Counted from the stretch's first letter, positions 1 to 9,905 are shown. The stretch is 64,000 nucleotides of DNA from Methylobacterium sp. Leaf104 (GCF_001422885.1 NZ_LMMZ01000001.1:310753-374752); one strand, 5' to 3'. The notes: a model not told the origin generated them from the sequence alone. Program-made: numbers and translations.

Positions 1-189
1 GAACTGCACCACAACAAGGGTGTGAGCGACACCACCTACGCGCGGGCGGTCCAGACCTTCGGCGAGCAGGGCGCCATCGAGATGGCGGGGATCAACGGCT
101 ACTACACGCTGCTCGCCATGAGCATGAATATGGCCCGGACCGCCCTGCCGGACGGGGCGGCGCCGCAGCTGCCGCCCCTGGTCCCCTGA
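1..189 (+). CDS. Carboxymuconolactone decarboxylase family protein, 3' end only
   Basis: The window opens inside this gene and shows the last 62 codons, ending in TGA at 187-189. The peptide contains FGEQGAIEMAGINGYYTLLAM, the C-terminal helix pattern of the carboxymuconolactone decarboxylase/AhpD-like fold. Family members act either as 4-carboxymuconolactone decarboxylases in aromatic catabolism or as peroxidase-like proteins. The catalytic part lies outside the window, so the exact role cannot be told. The tail is proline-rich. The next gene is on the opposite strand and converges on it. Confidence 0.75.
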   Translation, partial: ELHHNKGVSDTTYARAVQTFGEQGAIEMAGINGYYTLLAMSMNMARTALPDGAAPQLPPLVP

Positions 190-237
190 GGAATCCACCT
201 CACGGGAGGCGGCGGCGGGCTGGTCGTCCGGCGCGCC

Positions 238-2313
238 TCAGGCGGCGCGGACGGTCGCGAGGAAGCGCAGCACCTCGGCGTTCAGATGCGCGGCTTGGCG
301 CGTGAGGTCCGAGGCCGAGGTCAGCACCTGGGTCGCCGCCATTCCGGTCTCTTCCGCCGTGCGCGCCACGTCCGCCACGTTCGTCGTCACCGCATCCGTT
401 CCGGCGGCGGCCTGGGCGACGTTGCGGACGATCTCCTGGGTGGCCGCCTCCTGCTCCTCCACCGCCGCCGCGATCGAGGTCGCGACCCCGGAAATCTCAC
501 GGATGCGCGCTCCGATCCCGCCGATGGCCCCCACGGCTTGGCCGGTGGAGGCCTGGATCTGGCCGATCTGAGCGCTGATCTCGTCGGTGGCCCGGGCGGT
601 CTGGTTGGCGAGTTCCTTGACCTCCGCCGCCACTACGGCGAAACCGCGACCGGCCTCGCCGGCCCGGGCCGCCTCGATGGTGGCGTTGAGCGCCAGGAGG
701 TTGGTCTGGCCTGCGATGCTGGAGATGAGCGCCACCACGTCGCCGATGCGGCTGGCGGCGTCCGCCAGGTTCCGCACCAGATCGGCGGTCGCCGTCGCCT
801 CCGTCACCGCCGCCTGCGCCAGGATGGCCGATTCCGAGACGCGGCGTCCGATTTCCTGAACCGACGCGCCGAGCTCTTCGGCTGCGGCCGCCACCGTGGT
901 GACGTTGGTGGCGGCCTGAATGGCGGCCGCAGCGGCGCCGGAGGATTGCGCGGCGGTCTGGCCGGCGGCCGAGCTCATGCCGCGCGCGGTCCCGTGCAAG
1001 GCACCGGCCGCCGCCGACACGCTGCCGACGATGCCGCCCACCGTCGCTTCGAAGCCGTCCACCACCTGCTGCATGCCGGCCCGGCGCTGGTCTTCGGCTG
1101 AGGCACGTGCCAGGGCCGCCTCGTCCTCGAACTGCCGAGTCCGAAGCAGATTGTCCCGGAACACCTGCACCGCGCCCGCCATCGCGCCGAGCTCGTCCCG
1201 ACGCCCGGCATAGGGAACTTCGGAGATCGCGTCGCCGTCGGCGAGACGGCGCATCGCACCGGTCATGCGCTCAATGGGGCGGGTCACGCCGCGTACGACC
1301 CAGATCATGCTGCCGACACCCAGCACGAGGGCGAAGGTCAGGACCGCGACCTGAGTCATCGCACCCGTCCTGGCCTTCACCGCCGCCTCGGTCGCCGTGG
1401 CGTCGAGCTGGTTCACGGCGGCGAGGGGAATCGCCATGATCAGGTCGATCGCCGGTGTCGATTGGGCACGCGATTCCGCGAGGGTCGGGCGCGGCAGCGC
1501 GATGTCCGCCAGCGTGGTGATGAGGGCCTGGTTGCGGGCAGGGAAGGCGCCCTTGAAGTAGCCGTCACGTGCCTTCCGGACGGCGCCTTTCAGCGCCTCC
1601 GAGGCCGGCATGCTCTCGACGATGGACTCCACGATGCCGAAGGCGAACTCGGTCTGGCGGCTCAGCACGGTGTAGTCCTGAACGTCCTTTGGCGTGATCG
1701 CGCGGTTCTGAGCCAGAACGTCGTTGACGATGAGGTTGGTGTTGCCAGCCAATGTCCGGGCCGACCAGCCGAGTTCCCGCACACGCAGAAGGTTGGAGAA
1801 ACTCGAATCCAGCTGGCGGATCTGCGCCTCGGTCGCGGCCAGGAGTCCTTCGATCGCGGCGATCAGGTGGCCGGTCGCGTCGTTGACCCGCTTGGTGAGG
1901 CTTGGGTCGCGCGCCGCCACCGGCAGAGTCAGATTGGTATCGACCTCCCTGCGAACCTGCTGCAGCGCTTTGAACCGGTCGACGAACTGGCGCGTATCGA
2001 GGCCTTCCTGAGCCGAAAGCCGCTCCAGGGCCACGGGGAATGCGTCGTCGCTGACCTTGCGGCGTGCCGCGATCTCAGTGAGGTTCGGTCCGAGCTTGTC
2101 GGCGTGGAGCGCCAGCGCCGACACCATGGAGCCGCGCTCGAATCGCAGTTCCGAGAGGCCGCGGGACAGCATCAGTTCGCCCCCGGACAGTTGCGAAACG
2201 AGATTAGACCGTGTCCATCGTCCGAATGACCCATAGAGATCCTTCGCGGCTTCGTAGAAAGCGAAGAGGCTCAGGACGGAAATGATTGCGAACAGTCGCG
2301 ACTTGATGGACAT
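238..2313 (-). CDS. Methyl-accepting chemotaxis protein
   Basis: A 691-residue transducer that should sit in the inner membrane and signal to CheA/CheW. It has an N-terminal membrane segment (about residues 5-25), a helical periplasmic sensor region, a second membrane segment near residues 320-345, a HAMP linker beginning [11 protein letters not shown], and a long C-terminal signalling coiled coil. The hairpin tip contains [21 protein letters not shown], the hallmark of MCP signalling domains. The ligand cannot be read from sequence. No che genes are nearby, so it is an orphan receptor. An AT-rich leader with two inverted repeats lies upstream. Confidence 0.95.
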   Translation of the reverse strand: MSIKSRLFAIISVLSLFAFYEAAKDLYGSFGRWTRSNLVSQLSGGELMLSRGLSELRFERGSMVSALALHADKLGPNLTEIAARRKVSDDAFPVALERLSAQEGLDTRQFVDRFKALQQVRREVDTNLTLPVAARDPSLTKRVNDATGHLIAAIEGLLAATEAQIRQLDSSFSNLLRVRELGWSARTLAGNTNLIVNDVLAQNRAITPKDVQDYTVLSRQTEFAFGIVESIVESMPASEALKGAVRKARDGYFKGAFPARNQALITTLADIALPRPTLAESRAQSTPAIDLIMAIPLAAVNQLDATATEAAVKARTGAMTQVAVLTFALVLGVGSMIWVVRGVTRPIERMTGAMRRLADGDAISEVPYAGRRDELGAMAGAVQVFRDNLLRTRQFEDEAALARASAEDQRRAGMQQVVDGFEATVGGIVGSVSAAAGALHGTARGMSSAAGQTAAQSSGAAAAAIQAATNVTTVAAAAEELGASVQEIGRRVSESAILAQAAVTEATATADLVRNLADAASRIGDVVALISSIAGQTNLLALNATIEAARAGEAGRGFAVVAAEVKELANQTARATDEISAQIGQIQASTGQAVGAIGGIGARIREISGVATSIAAAVEEQEAATQEIVRNVAQAAAGTDAVTTNVADVARTAEETGMAATQVLTSASDLTRQAAHLNAEVLRFLATVRAA

Positions 2314-2360
2314 TGCTCGACTCTGACCATATGAAATAGAGTTCGGTGCTCTTGTATCCT

Positions 2361-2421
2361 TTATCAGAAAAATCGTTGATAATGTGTTTGAATTTCGCAG
2401 TTTAGTTCATGTCTAGACATG
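2361..2421. promoter_or_regulatory. Two inverted repeats upstream of the chemotaxis receptor
   Basis: The AT-rich gap 2314-2566 upstream of the minus-strand receptor contains TTATCA (2361-2366) mirrored by TGATAA (2377-2382), and a perfect 14-base palindrome CATGTCTAGACATG at 2408-2421. Both could be regulator sites for the receptor promoter. No regulator is identified; the assignment is from symmetry and position alone. Confidence 0.35.
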
Positions 2422-2566
2422 ATGGGTCATAGGCCAGAGAAGACTTCTCGGGTCGAGCCCCCGGCCCCGAACCATCGGGAAGGCGGGCCGGCCTGATCGC
2501 CGCGATCCGTCCGAGCGTGCCATGGACACACCCGCCTCGCTCCCACCGCCGTGGCGGCGCCGGCCC

Positions 2567-2941
2567 TCAGGCGCGCCGGCCCGGTATGACGGCCGACAGC
2601 GCGGCGAGCAGCCAGCCGGCCATCAGGGCGAAACCGCCGGCCGGGGCCGCCATGGGGAACAGCGGTGTACCGTGGAGTGCCCGGAGCGCGAGGTCGCCCG
2701 AGAACAGCGCGAGGCCGACCACGAGAGCACCCGCCGCGAGGCGGGTCATCGGCCGGTGCGTCGTGCCTGTGGCAGCCAGCGCCACGAGCGCGAGGATCGC
2801 GGGGGCGTGGAAGAGCAGGAACTGCGCGGCGGTCTTCAGGCTGTCGGCTCCGCTGACATGGGCGGCCGCCGCACTCGCGGCCACGCCGAGGAGCCCCGCG
2901 AGGGCACCCAGCGCCAGGAGGACGCGATCGAGGCCGCTCAC
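2567..2941 (-). CDS. DUF423 family small membrane protein
   Basis: A 124-residue hydrophobic protein with about four membrane segments and the family pattern GALAGLLGVAASAAAAH near the N terminus. The function of DUF423 proteins is unknown. The GTG start at 2941 overlaps the stop of engB (TGA 2938-2940) in a GTGA arrangement, which fixes the start and implies translational coupling. It is the last gene of the rpmH-rnpA-yidC-engB run. Confidence 0.85.
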   Translation of the reverse strand: MSGLDRVLLALGALAGLLGVAASAAAAHVSGADSLKTAAQFLLFHAPAILALVALAATGTTHRPMTRLAAGALVVGLALFSGDLALRALHGTPLFPMAAPAGGFALMAGWLLAALSAVIPGRRA

Positions 2942-3588
2942 GCGCCGCGCTCCTGCAACAGCCGGGCGACGCTGGCCCGCAACTCGGGGACGCCCCGGTC
3001 GTCGCGGCTCGAAGTGAACAGGATCTCCGGATAGGCCGCCGGGCGCCGGGCGATGGCGGCCTGAACCCCGGCGATGCGAGCGTCCATCTCGGACTTCTTC
3101 AGGGCGTCGCCCTTGGTCAGCACGATCTGGTAGCTGACGGCGGCCTTGTCGAGTCCGTCGAGGACGTCCGTGTCGATGCTCTTCAGGCCGTGGCGCGAGT
3201 CGATCAGCATGAACACCCGGGCGAGGTTCGAGCGGCCCTTCAGGTAGTCGTGGATCAGGTCGGTCCAGGCCTCGACCTTGGTCTTTTCCACCGCCGCGTA
3301 GCCGTAGCCCGGCATGTCGACCAGCGTCAGGCGGCCGCCGATATCGAAGAAGTTGAGCTGCTGGGTGCGACCCGGCGTGTGCGAGGTCCGCGCCAGGGTG
3401 TTGCGTCCGGTGAGGGCGTTGACGAGGCTCGACTTGCCGACGTTCGAGCGGCCCGCGAAGGCGATCTCGACGCCCTTCATCGGCGGCAGTGCGGGGACGT
3501 TCGGTGCCGAGGCGATGAAGTCGGCCGCCCCCGCGAACAGCAGGCGTCCCGCCTCCAGAAGGGCGGCATCGTCTTCGGCTTTGGACAT
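2938..3588 (-). CDS. engB: Ribosome biogenesis GTPase EngB (YihA/YsxC)
   Basis: A 216-residue TRAFAC-class GTPase required for assembly of the large ribosomal subunit. Visible motifs are G1 GRSNVGKSS, the G2 region TSHTPGRTQ, G3 DMPGYGYA, G4 TKGD and G5 TSS. Length matches the family. The start chosen is ATG at 3588 (MSKAEDD); the reading frame stays open upstream without recognisable homology. It sits downstream of yidC and its stop overlaps the next gene, as expected for this conserved alphaproteobacterial cluster. Confidence 0.96.
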   Translation of the reverse strand: MSKAEDDAALLEAGRLLFAGAADFIASAPNVPALPPMKGVEIAFAGRSNVGKSSLVNALTGRNTLARTSHTPGRTQQLNFFDIGGRLTLVDMPGYGYAAVEKTKVEAWTDLIHDYLKGRSNLARVFMLIDSRHGLKSIDTDVLDGLDKAAVSYQIVLTKGDALKKSEMDARIAGVQAAIARRPAAYPEILFTSSRDDRGVPELRASVARLLQERGA

Positions 3589-3728
3589 CGGGCGGCTCCG
3601 GACGGAAGAGGCGCATCCGCCGCCCTCGCGAGCCGACACGCCGGAAACAGGAAGTCCTCCCCGTCGCGAGACGGAGAGGACCGGTTGGACTGTCGTGCCG
3701 TGGCCGAAGCCTCGGAGCCGGGCGCGCC

Positions 3729-5582
3729 TCAGTTCTTGGCGACGGCGTTCTTGTCGGCGGCCTTGCCCCGGAATATCCCCCGCAGGTTGTCCCACAATTC
3801 CACCTTCACGCCGTTGCGGCGCATGATGACGTATTGCTGGATCACCGACAGGGTGTTGTTCCAGGCCCAGTAGATCACCAGGCCGGCCGGGAACGAGCCG
3901 AGCATGAAGGTGAACACGATCGGCATGAAGGTGAAGATCTGCGCCTGGACCGGGTCCGGCGGCGCGGGGTTCATCTTCATCTGGATGAACATCGTGATGC
4001 CCATGATGATGGGCCAGATGCCGAGATGCACGAAGTCCGGGGCCGCGTAGGGAAGCAGGCCGAACAGGTTGAGGAAGCTCGTCGGATCGGGCGCCGCCAG
4101 ATCCTGGATCCAGCCGAAGAACGGCGCGTGCCGCATCTCGATGGTGATGAACAGGACCTTGTACAGGGCGAAGAAGACCGGGATCTGGATCAGCACCGGC
4201 CAACAGCCGGCGACCGGATTGATCTTCTCCTTCTTGTACAGCTCCATCATCGCCTGCTGCTGCTTCATCTTGTCGTCCGCATAGCGCTCGCGGATCGACG
4301 CCATCTCCGGCTGCACGGCCTTCATCTTGGCCATGGACTGGTAGGACTTGTTGGCAATGGGCAGGAACAGCAGCTTCAGGCAGAAGGTCACCACCAGGAT
4401 CGACACGCCGAAATTGCCGAACAGGTGGAAGAAGAAGTCCAGCGCCCGGAACATCGGCTTGGTGATGAAGTGGAACCAGCCCCAGTCGATCAGCAGGTCG
4501 AACTGCTTGATGTTCTGGTTCGCCTGGTAGGCATTGACGGTGTTGACCTCCTTGGCGCCGGCGAAGAGCTGCTGCGTCGCGGCGGCCGAAGCGCCGGGCT
4601 GCACCACCTGCACGTTGCCGAGCACGTTGGCCTGGTAGACCTTGGTGGCGCCGTCGGTCCGCTCGGTGAAGCTGCCGGTATAGGGGGTCGACTGGTCCGG
4701 AATCGCGGCGGCGGCCCAGTACTTGTCGGTGATGCCGACGAAGCCGCCGGTCACGCCGGCCCAGGTCTTGCCCTTGGTGCTGGCATTGCCCAGCGCCGGC
4801 TCCTTGGCGAGGTGATCGTAGGTGTATTCCTGCAGGCCGTCGGCGCCGAGGACGCCGATCAGACCCTCGTGCAGCACGTAGTAGCCCTGGGTGTGCGGCT
4901 TACCCCAGCGCGAGACGAGGCTGTAGGGATAGAGGCTGACCGCGTTGGCGCCCTTGTTCTCGACCTCGTCGCGGACCGTGAACAGAAACTTATCGTCCAC
5001 CGCGACGATGCGCTTGAACACGAGGCCGGCGCCGTTGTCGTAGCTCAGCGTGACGGGCTTGCCCGGCGCCAGGGTCTCGGCATCGGCCGTCCAGACGGTG
5101 TCGCCATTGGGCAGCGGGCCGGCATTCTGGCCGACCCAGCCGAACTCCGCATAGTACGGGTTCTCGGTCCCGGTCGGCGAGAGTAGGACGATGCGCGGGC
5201 TCTTGTCGTCGACCGTCTCGTGATAGTTCTTCAGCGAGACGTCGTCGATGCGGCCGCCCTTCAGGGCGATCGAGCCGGCGAGCGCCGGCGTGTCGATGGT
5301 GACGCGCGGGGAGCGCGCGATCGCCGTCTCGCGGGGCACGACGCCGCCACCGGCACCGGAGGCGCCCGGCAGGGTTCCGGGAACGGGATTGGCCGGGCCG
5401 CCCTCCTTCGGGCTGGCGCTCGGTACGCCGTCAGGACCGGCCGGCTGCGTGGCCGCCTTGTTCTGGAGGGCGGCCTGACGCTGCTGCTCCACGCGTGGGG
5501 CGGCGACGAAGTAGTTCCAGCCGAGCAGGACCGCCAGCGACAAGGCGATCGCGACGATCATGTTCGTCTTGTCATTACCCAT
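3729..5582 (-). CDS. yidC: Membrane protein insertase YidC
   Basis: A 617-residue inner-membrane insertase that works alone or with SecYEG. It begins [20 protein letters not shown], giving the first membrane anchor. A proline/alanine-rich linker and a large periplasmic beta domain follow. The five-helix insertase core is at the C terminus, including FNLFGLLP-like segments and the conserved hydrophilic groove region around [20 protein letters not shown]. The ATG at 5582 lies inside the 3' end of rnpA (8-base overlap), supporting co-translation. No key segment is missing. Confidence 0.97.
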   Translation of the reverse strand: MGNDKTNMIVAIALSLAVLLGWNYFVAAPRVEQQRQAALQNKAATQPAGPDGVPSASPKEGGPANPVPGTLPGASGAGGGVVPRETAIARSPRVTIDTPALAGSIALKGGRIDDVSLKNYHETVDDKSPRIVLLSPTGTENPYYAEFGWVGQNAGPLPNGDTVWTADAETLAPGKPVTLSYDNGAGLVFKRIVAVDDKFLFTVRDEVENKGANAVSLYPYSLVSRWGKPHTQGYYVLHEGLIGVLGADGLQEYTYDHLAKEPALGNASTKGKTWAGVTGGFVGITDKYWAAAAIPDQSTPYTGSFTERTDGATKVYQANVLGNVQVVQPGASAAATQQLFAGAKEVNTVNAYQANQNIKQFDLLIDWGWFHFITKPMFRALDFFFHLFGNFGVSILVVTFCLKLLFLPIANKSYQSMAKMKAVQPEMASIRERYADDKMKQQQAMMELYKKEKINPVAGCWPVLIQIPVFFALYKVLFITIEMRHAPFFGWIQDLAAPDPTSFLNLFGLLPYAAPDFVHLGIWPIIMGITMFIQMKMNPAPPDPVQAQIFTFMPIVFTFMLGSFPAGLVIYWAWNNTLSVIQQYVIMRRNGVKVELWDNLRGIFRGKAADKNAVAKN

Positions 5583-6162
5583 CGGTCGGTCCGTCGCATG
5601 CGTTGGGAGAAGGGGAGGGCGCGTTCGCGCGGGCCGGCACTGGGCCGGACGCCGCGACGGAGGCCGTCGCGCCCGAGGCCAATACCGGAGCCGCCGGCGA
5701 TGCGCCAGACTTCGAAGCGTCGGGCGCGGGCGCACCTTTGCCGCGTCCGCGCCGGACGGGACGCTGAGGAGACGATTCGGATTTCGGTCCCTGCGGCTTC
5801 GTCACCACGGCGACGGCACGGCGCAGGTCATCGACGAGGGTCTCGAAGGGCGCGTGCAGGGCAGGGCGCCGCGCCACCAGCACCACGTCGGCCGGGCGCA
5901 CCGGCAGGTCGCCGGCGGCCCGCGCCACGGCGGCGCGCAGGCGCCGCCGGATGCGATTGCGCTCCGTGGCGTGCCCGACCCGCTTGGTGATGGTGAAGCC
6001 GATGCGCAGCCCGTCGCTGGAGGCGCCGTCGAGGGACGGCTCCGCAGCGCGGACGAGGCCCTGCGCCGACAGGCGTTCGTTGTGGAAGCGGCGCCCGCCG
6101 GCCGCAGCCAGGAACTCGGAGCGCCGCGTCAGCCGCCCGATCGTCGACGTGGCCGATGACAT
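5575..6162 (-). CDS. rnpA: Ribonuclease P protein component
   Basis: The protein subunit of RNase P, which helps the RNA subunit mature tRNA 5' ends. It has the family N-terminal part ([10 protein letters not shown]) and the basic RNR helix [15 protein letters not shown]. At 195 residues it is longer than the usual ~120. The last ~60 residues are a low-complexity Ala/Pro/Ser tail not expected to be catalytic, which is common in Rhizobiales. The start is ATG at 6162; an upstream in-frame ATG at 6210 is possible. It lies directly after rpmH and overlaps yidC. Confidence 0.93.
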   Translation of the reverse strand: MSSATSTIGRLTRRSEFLAAAGGRRFHNERLSAQGLVRAAEPSLDGASSDGLRIGFTITKRVGHATERNRIRRRLRAAVARAAGDLPVRPADVVLVARRPALHAPFETLVDDLRRAVAVVTKPQGPKSESSPQRPVRRGRGKGAPAPDASKSGASPAAPVLASGATASVAASGPVPARANAPSPSPNACDGPTDG

Positions 6163-6247
6163 GGCCGATCCGATCCCGCAGCGGGTCCTGTGGCCCTTGG
6201 CCAGACTCATGATGTGGCGCGCCGCCCGTGACGGCGCCACCGGTCTC

Positions 6248-6382
6248 TCAGGCCGAAAGCTTCTTGCGGCCGTGGGCGCGACGGGCCGCGATGACCTTGC
6301 GACCGCCGGCCGTGGCCATGCGGGCACGGAAGCCGTGACGGCGCTTACGCACGAGCTTGCTGGGCTGGTAGGTTCTCTTCAT
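6248..6382 (-). CDS. rpmH: Large ribosomal subunit protein bL34
   Basis: A 44-residue, very basic ribosomal protein reading [20 protein letters not shown] at its N terminus and ending GRKKLSA. This matches bL34 over its whole length. It is first in the rpmH-rnpA-yidC-engB operon. A sigma70-type promoter is visible 131 bases upstream. Confidence 0.98.
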   Translation of the reverse strand: MKRTYQPSKLVRKRRHGFRARMATAGGRKVIAARRAHGRKKLSA

Positions 6383-6512
6383 GGCGCGATCTCCGAATGG
6401 CCGAGGATCGATCCGGGCCGCACCGAAGGCCGCGCCGGATATTCACTCGCCCTGAAATGTGTCTGCAAGCGCGAACAGCGCCCCTCAAGGGCGCCGCGTC
6501 GCGATGGCGCGG

Positions 6513-6541
6513 CTTATGGGGCAAGGTCCCGTCCGAGTCAA
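6513..6541 (-). promoter_or_regulatory. Promoter of the rpmH operon
   Basis: On the minus strand, TTGACT (6536-6541) and CATAAG (6513-6518) are separated by exactly 17 bases. This is a good match to a housekeeping sigma70 promoter pointing at rpmH, leaving a leader of about 125 bases. Confidence 0.6.
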
Positions 6542-6717
6542 TTCCGGAGCGTGCCGAAACGGCATGATCCGTGACCCCGAAGGATGCGCACGGGCCGCGA
6601 CGGTATCAACCGTTCGTTAACCGATCCGCCCCATCCTGTGATCCTGTTCGGTGCTCCCGGACAGCGCGCGGACTTTCCCGTTCGCTCGCTTGGACTGCTC
6701 CCGAAACTCGCCTGTCA

Positions 6718-6745
6718 GGCCGCCCCGCAACGGGCGGCCTTTTTT
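6718..6745 (+). terminator. Rho-independent terminator with no assigned gene
   Basis: The stem GGCCGCCC / GGGCGGCC encloses the loop CGCAAC and is followed by six T residues. It is a textbook intrinsic terminator on the plus strand. No plus-strand coding sequence precedes it (rpmH upstream runs the other way), so it may end an unannotated small RNA starting somewhere in 6545-6700. Confidence 0.7.
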
Positions 6746-6943
6746 CGTCTCTGGTTCCGCACGACCGCAGAGCGCTGCGTCCACCCGCCTGACCGGTGGC
6801 ACCGACCGGCCCGGTTAACGTTAACAGCCGGTAAAGGCCGCGGACCCGGACGTTCGGCGTTAGAGTTGCGCAGACAGGTGCAAACGCGCCGCCTTCGTCC
6901 CATTTCGGGACGTAATCGGTTCGGTCGCGGCACAGGAGGCACC
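6746..6943 (+). promoter_or_regulatory. Leader region of the DUF1465 gene with a GTTAAC palindrome
   Basis: The stretch 6383-6943 has no coding sequence. Besides the rpmH promoter and the orphan terminator it holds the perfect palindrome GTTAACGTTAAC (6814-6825) and TTAA-N7-TAAA spacing just after it, a partial match to the CtrA site TTAA-N7-TTAA. A strong ribosome binding site AGGAGG lies at 6934-6939. CtrA control is only a suggestion. Confidence 0.35.
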
Positions 6944-7474
6944 ATGAGCGGGTTCGACGTCATGTTCCGGGACGAGCGCGACTGGGTGAATTTCGGTGAC
7001 ACCTACGTCACCTCGGAGGCCTTCAAGGTCCTCTTCCGCGAGGGCATGACCCTGGTGGAGGAGGCGGCGGCCTACCTCGACGGCACGGGCCGCGAGGAAT
7101 CCCGCCTGATGTCCCGCGACGGCACGCTGAGCTATGCCAGCGAGAGCATGCGCCTCACCACGCGTCTGATGCAGATCGCCTCCTGGCTCCTCGTTCAGCG
7201 GGCCGTCTCCGAGGGCGAGCTGACGCCGGCGGAGGCGATGCAGGAGAAGACCCGGGTGCGGCTGACCACGCCCGAGACCTTCCGCGGCGACGTGTTCGGC
7301 GTCCTGCCCCCGACCCTGCAGGACCTCATCGTGCGCTCGCGCCGGCTCCACAGCCGGATCCTGCACCTCGACGGCCTGATCGCCGACGAGCGCCCGACCC
7401 CTCAGCCCCAGGAGAGCCCCGTCGTTGCCCAGCTGAGCCTCCTCCGCTCCGCCTTCGGTGCGGCATCCGCCTGA
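6944..7474 (+). CDS. DUF1465 family protein
   Basis: A 176-residue soluble protein that begins MSGFDVMFRDERDWVNFG and is rich in helices. It contains the conserved segment SYASESMRLTTRLMQIASWLL, typical of the alphaproteobacterial DUF1465 family. The fold suggests a regulatory adaptor, but no biochemical role can be read from sequence. ATG at 6944 is fixed by AGGAGG at 6934-6939. A bidirectional terminator separates it from rpmE. Confidence 0.85.
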   Translation: MSGFDVMFRDERDWVNFGDTYVTSEAFKVLFREGMTLVEEAAAYLDGTGREESRLMSRDGTLSYASESMRLTTRLMQIASWLLVQRAVSEGELTPAEAMQEKTRVRLTTPETFRGDVFGVLPPTLQDLIVRSRRLHSRILHLDGLIADERPTPQPQESPVVAQLSLLRSAFGAASA

Positions 7475-7528
7475 GACCCGGCCCTGCGCCCGGTTTCGAA
7501 CCGGGCGAGGGGCTCCTGAACGCAGAAC

Positions 7529-7551
7529 GGGCGGCACCGAGGGTGCCGCCC
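7529..7551. terminator. Terminator between DUF1465 and rpmE
   Basis: A ten-base-pair stem GGGCGGCACC / GGTGCCGCCC with a three-base loop lies between two convergent genes and could end transcription from both sides. The T run is short (CTT), so strength is uncertain. Confidence 0.6.
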
Positions 7552-7597
7552 TTCCGAGGGCACCGCCGCGTCGTCGCGGCGGAGATCCGAGGCGCGC

Positions 7598-7852
7598 TTA
7601 CTTCTTGCCGAAGGAGAGGGCGCCGAAGCGCGAGTTGAAGCGCGACACGCGGCCACCGCGATCGAGCATCTTCTGCTCGCCGCCGGTCCAGGCCGGGTGG
7701 GTGTTCGGATCGATGTCGAGGTTGAGGGTGTCGCCCTCCTTGCCGTAGGTCGACCGGGTCATGTACTCGGACCCGTCGGTCATCACGACCTTGATGAAGT
7801 GGTAGTCGGGATGCTCGGTACCCTTGGCCTTGTCGGCCGCGCTCTTTGCCAT
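7598..7852 (-). CDS. rpmE: Large ribosomal subunit protein bL31
   Basis: An 84-residue ribosomal protein with the bL31 core [17 protein letters not shown], followed by [11 protein letters not shown]. It has no cysteines, so it is the zinc-free form that Alphaproteobacteria normally carry. The start is ATG at 7852 (MAKSAADK), giving a short N-terminal extension before the conserved core; an in-frame upstream start adds residues without homology. It is monocistronic, with a promoter upstream and a terminator downstream. Confidence 0.95.
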   Translation of the reverse strand: MAKSAADKAKGTEHPDYHFIKVVMTDGSEYMTRSTYGKEGDTLNLDIDPNTHPAWTGGEQKMLDRGGRVSRFNSRFGALSFGKK

Positions 7853-7934
7853 GACGAAATCCTTGAATAGCCAAGCCGACCGGCCCGTCTGGCGGCCCGC
7901 GGCCATAGATCACGCGCAATCGGATGAAGGCGCG

Positions 7935-7963
7935 CCTATACCTCACGCACCTTCGCCCGACAA
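7935..7963 (-). promoter_or_regulatory. Probable rpmE promoter
   Basis: On the minus strand, TTGTCG (7958-7963) and TATAGG (7935-7940) are spaced by 17 bases and point toward rpmE, leaving a leader of about 75 bases. The divergent ABC exporter gene starts at 8031. Confidence 0.5.
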
Positions 7964-8030
7964 GCGTGCGCCGATCGAAGAGGCCGCCGGTCGGTCGCTT
8001 TTCCTGGAAGACCAATGATGACGAGGCACC

Positions 8031-9878
8031 ATGGCTCGCGGCCGTGACAAGAAAATTTCCGGGGAGGCCCGGCCGAAGGCACCGCTCGGTTCGCTGCGCC
8101 CGCTGATTCCGTTCGCGATGGTCTATCGCGGCCGGATGCTGGCGGCGTTCCTGGCGCTCCTCGCCGCTTCGGGCGCGACCCTCGTGGTCCCGATCGCCCT
8201 GCGTCGGGTCATCGACCATGGCTTCTCGCCCGAGGGTCAGAGCGTGATCGACACCTACTTCGCCGCCCTGATCGGCGTGGTGGCGGTCCTCGCCCTGTCG
8301 AGTGGCGCGCGCTACTATACGGTCGCGACGCTCGGCGAGCGCGTGGTGGCGGATCTGCGCACCGCCGTATTCCGCCGCCTGACCCAGCTGGACCCCGCCT
8401 TCTTCGACCGCTCGCTCTCGGGCGAGATCATCTCGCGACTCACCGCGGATGCCACGCAGGTGAAGGCCGTCTTCGGCGTCTCGATCTCGATCCTCCTGCG
8501 CAACGCCTTCCTGTTCACCGGCGCCGTGGTGATGATGGTCATCACGAGCCCGAGGCTGTCCGTCCTCGTCCTGGCGGCCATTCCGCTCATCGTCTTTCCG
8601 CTGATTCTCTCCGGCCGCGGCGTGCGGCGGCGATCCCGCGCGGCCCAGGACCGCCTCGCCGACGCCTCGGCCTATGCCGCCGAGGCGGTGAACGCGATCC
8701 GCACCATGCAGGCCTTCGGCATGGGCCGGACCACGGCGGCCCGCTTCGCCGCCGCCGCCGAGAACGCCTACGGGGCCGCCCGCGACTCGATCCAGGCGCG
8801 GGCGCTCCTCACCGGCGTCGCGATCTTCCTCATCTCGGCCAGCGTCGTCGGGGTGATGTGGTACGGCGCGCAGGGGGTCCTGGCCGGCACCATGACGGCG
8901 GGCCAGCTCTCGCAGTTCGTGCTCTACGCGGTGTTCGGGGCGAGTGCCCTCGGACAGCTCTCGGAGGTCTACGGCGAACTGGCCCAGGCGGCCGGCGCGG
9001 CCGAGCGCCTCGGCGAGATCCTGGCCGCCGAATCGACGATCCGCTCCCCGGCCGATCCACTGGCCCTGCCGGTGCCCGCCAAGGGCGCCGTGGCCTTCGA
9101 GACCGTGCGCTTCCACTACCCGACCCGGCCGGACCATCCGTCCCTCGACGGCATCAGCTTCGCCATCGCGCCCGGCGAGCGGGTCGCCCTCGTCGGGCCG
9201 TCGGGCGCCGGCAAGACCACGGTGCTGCAATTGCTGCTGCGCTTCTACGACCCGCAATCCGGTTTCGTCCGGGTCGACGGCGTCGACATCGCCCGCGTCG
9301 ACCCGGACAGCCTGCGCGAGCGCCTCGCCCTCGTGCCGCAGGACCCGACGGTGTTCTCCGGCTCGGTGCTCGAGAACATCCGCTACGGGCGGCCCGAGGC
9401 GACGGAGGACCAGGTCCGGCGCGCGGCCGAACTCGCTCATGCCGACGGCTTCATCCAGGCCCTGCCGCAGGGCTACGCCACCACGGTGGGCGAGCGCGGC
9501 GTCACCCTCTCCGGTGGCCAGCGTCAGCGGGTGGCGATCGCCCGGGCCATCCTCAAGGATGCGCCGATCCTGCTCCTCGACGAGGCGACCTCGGCCCTCG
9601 ACGCCGAGAGCGAGCGCGCCGTGCAGACCGCCCTCGACACCCTGATGCGCGGCCGGACCACCCTGGTCATCGCGCACCGCCTCGCCACGATCCGCAAGGC
9701 CGATCGCATCCTCGTCCTCGACGGCGGCCGGATCGTCGAGAGCGGGACCCACGAGAGCCTGCTCGCGCAGGGCGCCCTCTACGCACAGCTGGCGGCGCTG
9801 CAGTTCACCGACGCCCACGACGACGGCCTGCGCGCCCGCGAGTCGCGGCCGCTACTCGACGCCCTGCCCGCGGAATAG
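8031..9878 (+). CDS. ABC exporter, fused membrane and ATPase domains (MsbA/LipA-like)
   Basis: A 615-residue half-transporter that should act as a homodimer in the inner membrane. Residues ~30-320 form six membrane helices. The nucleotide-binding domain follows with Walker A GPSGAGKTT, Q-loop VPQDPTVFSG, signature LSGGQRQRVAIAR, Walker B ILLLDEATSALD and H-loop IAHRLAT. It resembles lipid/drug exporters of the MsbA type; the substrate is unknown. The start is ATG at 8031. It stands alone between divergent rpmE and a convergent MoeB-like gene. Confidence 0.93.
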   Translation: MARGRDKKISGEARPKAPLGSLRPLIPFAMVYRGRMLAAFLALLAASGATLVVPIALRRVIDHGFSPEGQSVIDTYFAALIGVVAVLALSSGARYYTVATLGERVVADLRTAVFRRLTQLDPAFFDRSLSGEIISRLTADATQVKAVFGVSISILLRNAFLFTGAVVMMVITSPRLSVLVLAAIPLIVFPLILSGRGVRRRSRAAQDRLADASAYAAEAVNAIRTMQAFGMGRTTAARFAAAAENAYGAARDSIQARALLTGVAIFLISASVVGVMWYGAQGVLAGTMTAGQLSQFVLYAVFGASALGQLSEVYGELAQAAGAAERLGEILAAESTIRSPADPLALPVPAKGAVAFETVRFHYPTRPDHPSLDGISFAIAPGERVALVGPSGAGKTTVLQLLLRFYDPQSGFVRVDGVDIARVDPDSLRERLALVPQDPTVFSGSVLENIRYGRPEATEDQVRRAAELAHADGFIQALPQGYATTVGERGVTLSGGQRQRVAIARAILKDAPILLLDEATSALDAESERAVQTALDTLMRGRTTLVIAHRLATIRKADRILVLDGGRIVESGTHESLLAQGALYAQLAALQFTDAHDDGLRARESRPLLDALPAE

Positions 9879-9905
9879 GGCGCCAGGGCGGGGCCGGCCG
9901 TGGGG

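Noticed and set aside
286..2229. Several plus-strand open frames opposite the chemotaxis receptor
   Set aside because: Arg/Gly/His-rich translations without homology, caused by GC-rich antisense frames.
2517..3034. Plus-strand frames over DUF423 and engB
   Set aside because: They overlap well-supported genes and lack recognisable motifs and ribosome binding sites.
3834..5186. A 450-codon plus-strand frame opposite yidC
   Set aside because: Low-complexity His/Asp/Arg translation with no domain; yidC is certain.
6814..6840. A CtrA binding site at GTTAACGTTAAC
   Set aside because: The spacing matches the TTAA-N7-TTAA consensus only partly, so it is kept as a palindrome, not as a CtrA site.
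7326..9818. An 830-codon minus-strand frame opposite the ABC exporter
   Set aside because: The opposite strand encodes all ABC motifs; the long frame is a GC-bias shadow and overlaps rpmE in another frame.
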